The notes beneath the pieces are model-generated. The model made no database searches, was not told the origin of the DNA, and worked only from the letters and a program-made list of their open reading frames with translations. Source: Lepiota brunneoincarnata (lineage: Eukaryota > Basidiomycota > Agaricomycetes > Agaricales > Agaricaceae). From it: a stretch of DNA of 64,000 nt. Numbering within the stretch: the first letter of the stretch is position 1; every line of letters begins with the position of its first letter. The stretch lies in contig JAEBUN010000017.1 in assembly GCA_023014365.1 (NCBI GenBank), positions 124,001 through 188,000 of the forward strand, written 5' to 3'. This document shows positions 21,974 to 33,166 of the stretch, one piece after another. The translations under genes and the position numbers were made by a program.

Positions 21974-24334
21974 AAGCCCTCCTATGCCACTCTGAAGGTG
22001 TTCAGACTGATTGTCCTTCTTAACACTCTCGGTAAGCTTATCAAGAAAATGATCATGCGCTGCTTGCAGTTTGAGGCTGTCAAGTTTGGTGTGTTCCATC
22101 TGAACCAGTTTGGTGGTGTGATCCAGCGGTCCACTGAAGATGCTGGTGCCTACCTTGTGCACTTGGTTCATGCCGGGTGGGCCCGCAGGTTGAAGATGAG
22201 TGTTCTCGCCTTTGACATCATGCAGTTCTTCCCATCCCTGAACCATGGGATGCTTCTTGCGATTCTTGCCCAGCAGGGGTTCTCCCCTTGCATTGGCAGG
22301 TTTTTCGCTTCATATCTCACAGGAAGGTTTACCAGCTATGCCTGGAATTCCTTCCTGTCTGAGCCATTCCGGGCAGAGGTAGGGGTGGGCCAGGGGTCTG
22401 CCCTCTCATCCATCCTGTCTAGCCTTTATCTAGCCCCCACCATGTATATTATTGAGCGCAGGCTCCCTCAACCGGGCCTCTCGCTCCTGTCTTACATTGA
22501 CAATGGTATCATTGTGGTGCAGGCCTGGGACCTGGATGCTAACTGCATCCTACTCCACAGATCTTATGAGGTTGTCCATGACACCTTTACCTGGTTTGCA
22601 CTTGTCATGGAGCACGACAAGTCCAAGCTCTTCCATTTCTCATGGGATCATTCTGGTGAGAATCCCCCGGTGGACTTGGGGTTTCCCCCGTTCACTGGCA
22701 CTACCCCCCTTTGGCCCAAGACCTATTGGAGGTACTTGGGTTTCTATTTCAATCATGCCCTTATGTTTAAGGAGCATGTTTGCTTCTACTCTACTAAGGC
22801 TATTTCCATGATTAAGGCCATGGGGATGCTTGGTAACTCCATCTGGGGGCTTCTGCCAGACCAGAAGTACCTTCTATATTGGTCATGCATGGTTCCTATT
22901 GCCACATACAGCTTTCGCTTGTGGTATTACTGGGGCGCCAGGTGTAAGGGCACTCTGGACCACCTTTGCTGGATGCAGCATTGGGCTGCACTCTGGATCA
23001 CTGGTACCTTTAGGATGTCACCTGATGGGGGGGTTGGGGCCATTGCTGGCCTGATCCCCATTCATCTTCATCTCCGGAAGCTCCGTGATTGTGCCAAGTT
23101 GCGGTATGGCATGCTTGCTCCAGGCCATCCCATTCATGCCCTCCTTGGCTGGGGCTACAGCGGTGATCTCCGGTCTCATGTCCAGTCCATAGCCAGGCTC
23201 CCTCCCCACAAGTTGATCAAGGTGAAGGGGCCTATCAAGGTGAAGGGGCCTGTTGTTAATGCTAACCAGCATCTCACTGCCCTCACTGGGCCTTTCGACG
23301 CTGTTGTGCTGGAGGCTTAGCTGGGGCACCATCTCTTGGATGTGTACCTGGGGAGGGTCCACTTCCATTCGTATGACTGGGGGGCGGAGGGCACCCTTGC
23401 AGCCCATGTCGCATCTCTCGACCAGGTTCTTGCCTGGGTGCAGGACGATCTGGGGGTTCTGGTGGCAGCAACAGATGCGAGTCTGCCATCCCGTCAGGTC
23501 CACCAGGCAGTTTCAGCTGCCCAAATTTTCCAGGGGCTGGGCTGCATCCATGCAGTCCAGCTCCCAGGGGGGAAGGTTATGGCTCCTGAGGCCAAGCTTT
23601 TTGCCATCTGGCTTGCAGTGTCCAAAGCAGTTTCTGTCGAGGGCGCTGCCAGTCTTGTCCTGTTCACCGACTTGATGGCTTCAGCCAGGTGGGCGGTGGA
23701 CCCATCGGTGCACTCCACCCAGGGTCATTCCTTGGTGGTCTGCTGCCTTCTCGCTGAGTGGTTTGCCGGGAACCCGGCCCACTCAGTCCACTTCTGGGAG
23801 GTTCCTTTGTGTGCAAAGTGGCCTTTCCATACTCAGGTGCATGACTTTGCTAAGTCGTTGCCTCCTGTTGGGGTAGGGGCTTGTCCCCGGGCCTCACTTG
23901 ACTACCTCCACAAAGAGGAAGTACATTTGTGCCAGGACTGCTGGATTGATTTGTTTCAGGATCCTGACTATCACAGGCACAGTTTTCTCCAGCTCGACAG
24001 GGACGATGACCATCCCCTTCAGCCCATGTATCTCCACGGTGGGGCCTGGATCCTGCATGCTCATTCGGTGTCGGTAATGGCCTGGATGATGTGTGCTATT
24101 CTTAACCATGTGCCAATAGGGAGCTATCAGAGGCGCTTTTTCCCACGGGAGGATTACTCCTGTTGCTGCGGGTTTTGGGAGGAGACTTGTGAGCATGTGT
24201 TTCAGAGCTGCCTCAGGCACTCTATGGCAGGGGTCCTGGCTACAATTGAGGCCCTCATTGCTTTCCTTGAGGCATCGCCAGCTGCATTCACATTTGCTGA
24301 GAGGGCCGGGCCCCCCCCGGGGGGCATCAGCTAG

Positions 24335-24896
24335 TAGCTTTGCCTGGCACCTGGTTGGGTCCAGGCCAGGGTGCCCTTCTGGGCTTTCTGGAATGCAATC
24401 CCACTGCGTTTGTGTTCCTATCCCAACCTCAAGGGGTAGGATAACTGGGGAGGGCCTTCAGGTTGTTCCCCCCTCATAGGCTTCGGTCTTGAGGAGCTAA
24501 CAGTTATTCACCCCCCACCCAAGGGTGGGGTGTAGCGATTTATGGAGAATTGACTCCTAATGCTTGATAAGGGTGGAGACCTGAAGCTCTTAGAGCCTTG
24601 GTCCATGGGGTGTAGGGATTTACAGAGAACTGACTCCTAACCCCCTTCGGGGGAGGGACCTGTTGGCCCTATCCATCCCTTGTCTATTGTGCCCCAGTTT
24701 TTGTTGGGGTAATGAGCTCTTCACCCACATGCACTTCTTTACGGAGTGTAGCCTTTTGAGTCAGTGGGACTCTCTTCCCTACCTTTATTGGTAGTTATAC
24801 CATGTATTAGTTGCCTTGTATGTAGTTAGTACATGCAGACTGCATTTGAGCACCATGTTATAAATTGTTGATTTTAAAAAAACAAAAAAAAAAAAA
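24335..24896 (+). other. LINE-A2 3' UTR, chimeric with LINE-B
   Basis: The first ~38 bp (to about 24372) match the LINE-A 3' UTR as in A1 and A3. From CCCTTCTGGGCTTTCTGGAATG onward it matches LINE-B, including the last LINE-B ORF2 codons and the whole LINE-B 3' UTR, ending in a 21-nt A-rich tail. Confidence 0.85.
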
Positions 24897-25409
24897 GCAA
24901 CAATATGATATCAAAATCCGGCACATCCCTGGAAAGAAAAATGGACCAGCAGATGCTCTCTCAAGATGACCTGACCATGAACCCAAGATGAAGGACAACA
25001 AACAGATTGTTGCCCTACCCAATAAATTCTTCACCCCAGAATGATCACAGCACATCCGTATTATTGATGAAACTACTAAGCATGAAATAAAGGAGCTGTG
25101 GAAGAAGAAGAAACAAACTGACATCGCCCAAGAAGACAACTCAGGACACCCATGTGTTTATGGAAAACTATTTATACCTCAAGATTTACATTCAGACACC
25201 GCCTACTGCAAAGAGTACATGACTCACCAACCACAGGACACCCTGGAATCACAGAAACTACCAGAAAACTCCAGGAATACGCCTATTGGCCCAGGATGCA
25301 ATCATTTGTCAAGAACTATGTCCGAGGATGTGGTGCTTGCCAACAATACAAAATCAATCACCATCCCCTGAAGCCACTGCTTCAACCTATCCCTGGACCC
25401 CATTCTACC
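24897..25409 (+). pseudogene. pol: G2 pol: end of RNase H and integrase zinc domain
   Basis: It starts with YDIKIRHIPGKKNGPADALSR, the usual end of gypsy RNase H, then TGA. The integrase HHCC region follows from ~25155: TTGHPGITETTRKLQEYAYWP and VRGCGACQQYK. Stops lie at ~24970 and ~25040. The frame continues after LINE-A3 into the integrase core. Confidence 0.8.
25396..25409. repeat. LINE-A3 target-site duplication, left copy
   Basis: GACCCCATTCTACC, repeated exactly at 31618-31631 immediately after the LINE poly(A). A 14-bp duplication is typical of target-primed LINE insertion. Confidence 0.9.
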
Positions 25410-25451
25410 AGGTAGGAGCTTGACCTCGAATCGGTCTCTGGTTCAGCCAGG

Positions 25452-27366
25452 ATGGCAATCAACATGCCTGGCCCCAAGCCATCCCCCGGCCCTGCTTTTT
25501 CTGCAGATGAGGAGGAGGATCCTGACTTTGTCCCCACCTTTCTCACCCTTTCCCACAGTCTTGTGGATGTAGAGGGTGAGACTGGGATTGTGGCAGACGC
25601 ACTTGACATAGTCACCCTTTGGCTGGAGAGAGCCAAGAGGGCACATCTCTCTGAGGGTGGCAGCACAGAGGTCACCCGCTCCCTAGCCAGGCTCTTCCAT
25701 GAGGTGGAGGAGCATGACTGGGATGATATCCCCTTTACGGAGGGCAAGCGCACCCATAGGCTCCATGAGTGGGCCTCTGAGGTGTATGGTCCATCCAGGC
25801 TGAGCACCCCTACCCCTGCACGCCTCTGAGGTGTATGGTCCATCCAGGCTGAGCACCCCTACCCCTGCACAAGGGAAGGGCAAATGGCTGGACTCTGCTG
25901 CAGCTGCTGCCCCTGCTGGGGTGGCGGGCAGTATGCATGCCCCCTCTCCTAGGGCCTCTGTGGCTCCTATGGAGGTGGATGGCACTTTGCGGGCTGGTGG
26001 CTCTCGTCACCCCCCTGTGGAGGGTAACCTCCCCCTACCTCCCCCTCCAGTGGAGGATCTGGGGCATTTTCCTGTGGGGTATGCATGCCCGGCACCTACC
26101 CAGCAATTCTTCAGGAACCTGGCCTGTATGGGGCTGGGCAATCCTGTCCCAGTGGCTTGCAACCACAGTGCAGGGCAGCGGCCATCTCGCATCAGGGCAG
26201 CACATGCTGCCCTCGTTCCCCCACTGTTAGCAGCGGACAGGGCTCAGCTGGCTGTTTGGCCACCCCCTGGTCCCCCCCCACCATGTGTCAACCTGGCTAC
26301 CAAGCCTCATTCCCTGCCCCGCTCCTACGCAGCTGTGGCTGTCTCTTCCCCATTGGGTCTCGTCAACCTGGCATGCGCTCTTCTGGGGCTGCCTTCTCAC
26401 AAGGTGGTCTCATTTCATCAGCAGCCACCCAAGGCTCCTAAGCCTAGGATGACCACGTCTGGACCTTTGTGCAAGCAGGTCATGCTCACTCTTGTGGGGG
26501 GCAGTCTCCTGGTTAATCTGGGCCCCATCATCTGCATGGAGATTCATCGAGTGGCTGCCGCTGCTCTGGCCTCTGCAGGCTCACTTGTTCGTATTGAGTG
26601 GGTCCAGCAGATGGATGCACACATAGCTTGCTACACCACCGCCATGCCCAGCAAACTGGACATTGGCACTATCAGGAATGCAGTCCGCATGAACTGGCCT
26701 CAGGCCATTGTGGACATGAACCTTCCTCAGTCAAAGAGCTATCTCAAGCTCCTCGATGTGCCTATGTTCCAGGGCGGACAGCCCTGGCTCATGCCCAATA
26801 GGGTAGTCGAGGCCATGCAGCACTCTGTGTGGTCTGAGTATTTTGTGCTGGTCACCAGGCCACACATCATCAAGAACTTGAGGGCCGCTGATATGGCCAC
26901 TGTGTTCTTCAAGATCTGGAATTCCCAGCAGGGTTCCAATGCAAAGATGGTCTCCCGACACGTCATCACCATTGACGGCACTCTGTGCAAGATTATCCCT
27001 ACGAAGGCCAACCCCAGTGTCCCTCTCTGCCAGCACTGCTGGAAGTGGGGGCACCCTTCTCTAGCCTGCCGACGCAAGGCTATCCGCTGCTCGCACTGCA
27101 GCAGTCTGCATTCCCTGACTAACCATCAGGCATTTGCTTCATGCTGCAAGGGCCAGCCCAACCATAGGCCACCCATTGCCCCTACCCCTGCTGACCGCCC
27201 CTGCCCTCACGTCCCTGTGTGCATGAACTGCAGCGGCACTCATGCTGCATTAGCTTCAGCCTGCCCATTCTGGGCTCACTACTTCGATCGGGAGTGGATC
27301 AAGCGCTGGTATGATTCTCCGGTAAGGGTTCATTCCCCACTGCATCAACCTCGCTTACCCCAATGA
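25452..27366 (+). pseudogene. LINE-A3 ORF1: gag-like RNA-binding protein
   Basis: MAINMPGPKPSPG start, then an acidic N-terminal region (EEEDPDFVPTF). A 49-bp tandem duplication (25773-25870) shifts the frame; reading resumes after it at ~25831 and is open to 27366. The middle is Pro/Ala-rich. The C-terminus has CQHCWKWGHPSLAC (CX2CX4HX4C), CSHCSSLHSLTNHQAFASC and CMNCSGTHAALASAC, the triple zinc cluster of EN-type LINE ORF1 proteins. The stop TGA overlaps the ORF2 ATG (ATGA, 27363-27366). It would package LINE RNA. Confidence 0.85.
25773..25870. repeat. 49-bp tandem duplication in LINE-A3 ORF1
   Basis: Units 25773-25821 and 25822-25870 are identical by eye (GCCTCTGAGG...CCCCTGCAC). 49 is not a multiple of three, so ORF1 is frameshifted and ends at 25829 in the first frame. 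The identity of the two units suggests a late event. Confidence 0.9.
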
Positions 27367-30300
27367 ATAGGGACTGTCAGGAACCTAGGAGATTGAGGAG
27401 GGCATGTTGTATATGGTCACAGAATGTATTTCGTAGTTACATTCTTGTGGACACTCTACTAGAACAATTCAAGGATGATGTTGATATGTTCTTACTTCAG
27501 GAGCTGCCTTGGCGCTCCATTTGTTGCATTCCATCCTCCTCTGACCCTGATGGGGATGAGGTTATCGGGGCGCCCAGGCATCCAGAGTGGCTGTATTTGT
27601 TCCACCCTCCTTTTTCCCTGGATCAGCCTCCATGGGTTATGGCATATGTACATAACCAGATGATGCAGCTCTGACCCTTGCATCGATGTGATGTTGTCAA
27701 TCATTGTGATGTCATGGCTGTCTCCATGTTCTTGCATGGGGAGGCTGTGTACTTTCTCAATGTCTACTTGGACAACAGGCAGTCAGGCATCCGCTATCTG
27801 GTGGATGCTGTTGACTCTCTCCCACAGTGTGCCCTCATGTTGGGGGACTTTAACTGCTGCATGCCACAATGGGACCCATGGGCTCCCCACAACCCCACTG
27901 CTGCTACCTCCCTGCTGGAAACGGTGGACTCATTGGGCCTGGACCTCTCGCTTCCTGAGAATCCCACCCCCACACACTTCCCCTTCGAGGAGGGGCTTGC
28001 TTCTACCATGATCGACCTTGTGTTTGCGAGGGCAACCGTGGGCCACCTGCCGCTTCCCATGCGGTGTCCCGATCTGTGGGGTCAATCTGATCATTGCCCC
28101 CTTTGGATCACTGTCCCCCTGGAAGCCTTTGCGGAGGCTGTGCCTAGGTGCTTGCTAAAGTGGGACTTGGACAAGGAGGCCAAGTTCCTAGCTGAGGTCT
28201 CAACAGGGCTCATGGGTCTGGACTTTCTGGACCTGGGCTCATCCAACAGGATTGACAAGGTGGCCCTGGCCATCTCTGTGGTCTTCTCCAAGGCATGGCT
28301 CGCCCACTCCAAAGAGATCTGCGTCATCTCATAGTCCAAGCCATGGTGGGATGATGAGTGCTCCTGCACTTACACAGTGTATTCTCAGTCTCAGGACCAG
28401 GAGGACACTTGCACGTTTAAATGGACCTGGAAGGCCGCTAAGTGCAGGTTCTTTGATGAGCGCATTGAGGAGATTGCTTCTACCAACAAGCACCCCTGGG
28501 ACCTAATGGATTGGGTCAGGGCACACAAGTTACCCCCCTGCGAGGTGATCTGCTATCGCGATCACCCCTGCAATTCTCTTGAGGAGCTCTGGGAAGAGCT
28601 CCACAGCTCCTACAACTCTGCCAACAATCATCCGGTTGATGTCAGGGTTCTTGATCAGATTGATCCACTCCCGCTATGGGAGTGGCCAGTCTTCTCTGAT
28701 CTGGAGTTGCACGAGGCCCTGCGTGCATGCTCCTCCTTGTCTTCATCCAGTCCAGACCACATCACATGGACGCACCTCAAGTCCGTTCTGGCAGGCCTGA
28801 CGGTCACCCATTTGGTCTGTTGGATCACTGATGCCTGCATGGAGTGCGGGCATTGGCCTTGTCACTTTAAGGAGAGCATGTCAGTTATCATACTGAAACC
28901 TGGCAAGCCCTCCTATACCACCCCAAAGGTGTTCAGACTGATTGTCCTTCTCAACACTCTCGGTAACCTTATCAAGAAAATGATCTCACGCCGCTTGCAG
29001 TTTGAGGCTGTCAAGTTTGGCATGTTCCATCTGAACCAGTTCGGCGGTGTGATCCAGTGGTCTACCAAAGATGCTGGTGCCTACCTTGTGCACCTGGTCT
29101 GTGCCAGGTGGGCTCACAGGTTGAAGACAAGTGTCCTTGCCTTCAACATCGCACAGTTCTTCCCATCCCTGAACCATGGGATGCTTCTCACAGTTCTGGC
29201 TTGGCAGGGGTTCTCCCCTTGTGTGGGCCGGTTCTTCGCTTCTTATCTCATGGGGAGGTTTACCAGCTATGCCTAGAACTCCTTCCTGTCTGAACTGTTC
29301 TGGGCAGAGGTGGGAGTGGGCCAGGGGTCTGCCCTCTCACCCGTCCTGTCCGGCCTCTATCTGGCTCCAGCCATGTATATTATTGAGTGGGGGCTCCCTC
29401 AGCCAGGCCTCTCACTCCTGTCTTACGTCAACAATGGCACCATTGTGGTGCAGGCCTGGGACCTGGATGCTAACTGCATCCTGCTTCACAGATCTTACAA
29501 GGTGGTCCATAACACCTTTACTCGGTTTGTGCTTGTTGTGGAACACAACAAGTCCGAGCTCTTCCATTTCTCACGGGATCGTTCCGGTGAGAATCCCCTG
29601 GTGGACTTGGGGTTTCCCCCGTTCACTGGTGCTAACCCCCTCCAGCCCAAGACCTATTGGAGGTACTTGGGCTTCTATTTCGATCGTGCCCTTATATTTA
29701 AGGAGCATGTTCGGTTCTACTCTACCAAGGCTATCTCTACAGTTAAGACCATAGGGATGCTTGGTAACTCTGTCTGGGGGCTTCTGCCCAATCAGAAGCA
29801 CCTCCTTTATCGGTCGTGCGTGGTTCCTATAGCCACGTATGGCTTCTGCTTGTGATACTACTGGGGCACTAGGTGTAAGGGCGCTCTGGACCACCTTTGC
29901 TGGATGCAGTGTTGGGCTGCATTCTGGATTACCGGCGCCTTCAGGATGTCACCTGATGGGGGGGTTGGGGCCATTGCAGGCCTGATCCCCATCCATCTTC
30001 ATCTCTGGAAGCTTCATGACCATGCTGAACTGCAGTATGCCATGCTTGCTCTGGGCCATCCCATTTGTGCCCTCCTTGGCTGGGGCTACAGCGGTGATCT
30101 CCAGTCTTATGTCTGGTCCATAGCCAGGCTCCCTCCCCACAAGTTGATTAAGGTGAAGGGGCCTGTTGTCAATGCTAACAAGCATCTTGCTGCCCTTGCT
30201 GGGCCTTTCAACGCTGTTGTGCTGGAGGCCTGGCTGGAGCGCCGTCTCTTGGATGTGTATCTGGGGGGGGGTCCACTTCCACTCATACGACCGGGGGGTG

Positions 30301-31253
30301 GAGGATACCCTCACAGCCCACGTCACAGCTCTCGACCAGGTTCTCACCTGGGCACAGGCTGATCCGGGGGTTCTGGTGGCAGCAATGGACACAAGTCTGC
30401 CGCCCCACCAGGTCCACTAGGCAGTTTTGGCCACCCAAATTTTCCAGGGGCTGGACTGCGGCCATGTGGTCTGGCTTCCAGGGGGGGAGGTTACAGCCCC
30501 TGAGGCCGAGCTTTTCACTATCCGGCTGGTGGTGTCCAAGGCAGTTACTGTCAGGGGCGCCACTGATTTTATCTTGTTCACCAACTTGATGGCTGTGGCC
30601 AGGCAGGCGGTGGACCTGTTGGTGCACTCCACCCAGGGTCATTCCTTGGTGGTCTGCCGCCTTCTCGCCAAGTGGTTTGCCGGAGCCCTGGCCTGCTTGG
30701 TCCACTTCTGGGAGGTCCCTTCACATACGAAGTGGCCTTTCCACACTCAGGTACATGACTTCACTTGGTCGTTGCCTCCTGTTGGGGTAGGGGCTCATTC
30801 CCAGGCCTCACTCAACTACAGTACCTCCACAAGGAGGAAGTACGTTCTTGCCAGGACTGCTGGATTGATTCATTCCAGGATCCTGACTACCATGGGCACG
30901 GTTTCCTCCAGCTTGCTAGGGACAATGACTGTCCCCTTCAGCCCACATATCTTCACAGTGGGGCCTGGATCCCACACGCTCATTCAGTGTCAGTAATGGC
31001 CTGGATGATGTGTGCTATTCTTAATCATGCACCGATAGGGAGCTATCGGAGGCGTTTCTTCCCACAGGAAGATTATTCCTGTCACTGTGGGTTTTGGGAG
31101 GAGACTCGTGAGCACATGTTCCAGAGTTGCCCTAGGCACTCCATGGCAGGGGTCCCAGCTATGGTCGAGGCCCTCATTGCTTTCCTCAAGGCGTCACTGA
31201 CCGTGTTTGTGTTCGCTGAGAGGGTTGGGCCTCCCCTGGGGGGTATCAGCTAG
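27363..31253 (+). pseudogene. LINE-A3 ORF2 (endonuclease, RT, RNase H), decayed
   Basis: Same order as A1/A2. Endonuclease: FLLQELPW, GDFNCC, DLVFA, SDHCPLW. RT: ILKPGKPSYT, FNIAQFFPS, GQGSALSP and YVNNG (both catalytic Asp changed to Asn by G-to-A, ~29430). RNase H and a zinc tail HCGFWEETREHMFQSC end at 31253. Breaks: TGA at ~27674 (CGA to TGA), TAG at ~28334 (CAG to TAG), TAG at ~29276 (TGG to TAG), TGA at ~29855 (TGG to TGA), and frame changes near 30270 and 30820. Non-functional. Confidence 0.85.
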
Positions 31254-31617
31254 TAGCTCTGTCTGGCGCCTGGTTGGGTCCAGGCTGGGGCGTTGGTTAT
31301 TCCCCCGCCGCCTTCAGGTGGCATGTAGGGATTTACGTGGGAATTGACCCCTAGCCCCTGATAAGGGGGGGGACCTCACTCCGGTTTGGTTCTCGTGCCA
31401 TACACTAGGTGGCAGCTGTCTTCCTGCCTCCGTTCATTCAGGGCAGCTTTGTCCTGGGCATGGAGAAACACATGCCTGCATCCACAGTCACACATTGTAT
31501 GCACAGATACCCTGTAGTGTATGGCTTGGTCATTTGTACTGTAGTACGTTGCTGCATGCGGCCTCCCTACATGGCCCACATAATAAATTGGAGATTTAAA
31601 AAAAAAAAAAAAAAAAA
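31254..31617 (+). other. LINE-A3 3' UTR and poly(A)
   Basis: The native LINE-A 3' UTR, matching A1 until A1 is cut at 3291. It ends ACATAATAAATTGGAG followed by 20 A's; AATAAA is a canonical poly(A) signal about 20 nt upstream of the tail. Confidence 0.8.
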
Positions 31618-32456
31618 GACCCCATTCTACCCATCCATTCTCAAATATCTCAATGGATCTTATCACAGACCTACCCCCAGACAAACCCCATGATTCTATA
31701 CTGGTCGTGGTCGACTAGCTTATGAAGGGGATAATTCTAGAACCTACTGTGAAAACTGCCAATGCAGACAAGATTGCCGAAATTCTTATCAAATGGCTAT
31801 TCTCTAGATTTGGCCTTCCCAAAAAAGTTCTCAGCAATTGCAACCCCAGATTTGCTGCCAAATCCATGAAAGAATTCTACAAACAACTTAAAATCGAACA
31901 AGCAATCTCTACCACCTACCACCCACAAACAAATGGACAAACAGAGCGATTCAATGGCCATTACGAGAAGCACTGCAAAAGAAACCCTTACCAACATCAA
32001 CCTACAAGTATGGTACCTGGCCTGTATTGCTGCCCACAAGAAATACCAAGCAGAGCTCAATCCCTCACACACGAAACCACAAACAACAATATTCAACACA
32101 TTATTGCAAACACTGAGTAGTGCCCCACCTCAGCCAGACCCCTCTGCACCCAAATTCAAGGTGCCCCCATCATCATTCCAGCCACCAACGCCACCACCAC
32201 ATCTACTGGCAGAAGCCACCGACTTTCTGAATCGGTCCTTCAACACACCCATCACCACTCGCTCCAGAGAACCCCTCATCATCGACCTCACCCAAGAGCC
32301 ACCATCCCCAGACCACCGAGTTATCGAAGCGACTCTCCAGAACCTAACCCCTACTATGACTGGGACCCCGTCACCAAATTAAATATCACAGGAGAGCCTG
32401 TCAGATTATACTGAGGATACGTCTGATGAGGACATCAGACCTTACGAAGGGGATAA
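31618..32456 (+). pseudogene. pol: G2 pol: integrase core and C-terminal tail
   Basis: Starts with the right 14-bp duplication (to 31631). Integrase core: ISMDLITDLPP (first Asp), LSNCNPRFAAKSM (second Asp changed to Asn), then TTYHPQTNGQTERFN (Glu). A TAG at ~31717 interrupts LVVVD. The chromodomain is not clear; the end is Pro/Ser/Thr-rich (STPPQPDPSAPKF...). GAAGGGGATAA before the LTR (32446-32456) is a polypurine tract. Confidence 0.75.
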
Positions 32457-33166
32457 TGTTATGAACAGTCCAGATCGAGAGGAACAAGAACAATTATTTG
32501 ACTTTACAAGATGGGTACAGGAGACCACAGACCAGTTGCAAGCACAGGAATATGAAGACAAAGAAGGGGAATATTATAACACCATGCAGGACCTGGTGAG
32601 AGAAGCAGGAATGGAGATAACTCTGGAGGATATTTTGGAATACCCTGAGGATGAAGAAGATAGCCATGGATCAACCGATTCAACCTCCAATACGGATGGA
32701 AGCACCGAGAGAGTGGAGACTGAGAATGGAGGAGAATCCATGGAGATAGAATTGGGAGAAGAGAATTATAAGTCAGAAGAAAGCGATGGAACATTGCACA
32801 GCAGTGGAATGGAGAACAAGGACACTGACTCATTGTAATATATAAATAACAGTAGGATGCCATCAGCTAGGATGTGCATCATGGTCAAGACTGTGTAGGA
32901 CAAGTAGAACAGCCCAATAACCTATAATGAGTATATAGTATCTCATAGGTATATAAGGCCTGTACAAGTAGAGATTAAAGCCTTAAGCTTTAATCTTGTT
33001 AACAGCGGTCGTTAATCCTCTCTGCCTTAACTTGGCATGTTCCCTCGTTATCTCATTGAGTGTGATTCACTAAGCTCTGCAAGGCCAACCATCCTGGACA
33101 CCTTGTAGAGTGATTGAAGGCCATCTCCAGTTATCCTCAGATACAGAAGGAGCATGGATCATAACA
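32457..33166 (+). repeat. G2 3' LTR (710 bp)
   Basis: TGTTATGAACAG...GATCATAACA, with inverted termini. It starts directly after the polypurine tract. TATATAAGG near 32950 is a plausible TATA box. The open frame at 32461-32838 lies entirely inside the LTR, is very acidic (Glu/Asp/Ser-rich) and is probably fortuitous. Confidence 0.75.

Larger units (their letters stand above)
11890..24334 (+). pseudogene. LINE-A2 ORF2 (endonuclease, RT, RNase H), multiply interrupted
   Basis: Start ATG 11890 overlaps the ORF1 stop as ATGA. Endonuclease: FLLQEP, HPEWLCLFHPP; a TGA replaces an Arg codon at ~12211. After G1 it resumes with QCALMSGDFNCH (19974), DLVF and SDHCPLW. After the 20457-21117 LTR the linker and RT follow (21118-23320, through the 250-bp LTR): IPKPGKP, FDIMQFFPS, GQGSAL and YIDNG (mutated catalytic YVDD, ~22493). 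A TAG replaces Trp at 23318-23320. RNase H and the zinc tail are at 23336-24334 (ATDASLPS, PEAKLFAI, LFTDLMAS, VHDFAK). Most changes from A1 are C-to-T or G-to-A. Non-functional. Confidence 0.85.
11836..24896 (+). mobile_element. LINE-A copy A2 with three nested insertions and a foreign 3' end
   Basis: Homology to LINE-A3 begins at about 11836, in the last codons of ORF1, so the copy is 5'-truncated or rearranged there. ORF2 starts at 11890 and ends at 24334. It is interrupted by gypsy G1 (12352-19968), a 661-bp solo LTR (20457-21117) and a 250-bp solo LTR (21724-21973), each with an exact 5-bp duplication. The poly(A)-like tail is 24876-24896. Its 3' UTR from ~24373 is that of LINE-B. The tail abuts gypsy G2 sequence; no LINE target duplication is visible. 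Confidence 0.85.
25410..31617 (+). mobile_element. LINE-A copy A3, full length (6208 bp)
   Basis: It has a 42-nt 5' leader, ORF1 (25452-27366), ORF2 (27363-31253), a 3' UTR and 20 A's (31598-31617), bounded by the 14-bp duplication. This defines the complete LINE-A unit. Both ORFs carry stops and frame changes, mostly C-to-T and G-to-A relative to A1. It inserted in the integrase region of gypsy G2. Confidence 0.92.
24897..33166 (+). mobile_element. Ty3/gypsy element G2, 5'-truncated, split by LINE-A3
   Basis: Pol sequence runs from the end of RNase H (24897) to 25409, is interrupted by LINE-A3, resumes at 31632 and reaches a 3' LTR at 32457-33166. The 5' half is missing at the LINE-A2 poly(A) junction. 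The right end abuts gypsy G3 pol, so G2 seems to have inserted into G3 next to GGTGT (33167-33171); the partner duplication is not in view. Confidence 0.8.

Noticed and set aside
21227..23320. An intact 697-residue RT with a new internal domain
   Set aside because: The extra 85 codons are a solo LTR with its duplication, and the frame ends at a Trp-to-stop change.
32461..32838. Acidic 125-residue protein gene
   Set aside because: It lies wholly within the G2 3' LTR, starts 4 nt from its edge, and has no recognisable domain.
24897..33166. LINE-A2 as a clean insertion into gypsy G2
   Set aside because: The poly(A) abuts G2, but no target duplication and no G2 sequence are found at the LINE-A2 5' end near 11836, so the event cannot be reconstructed here.
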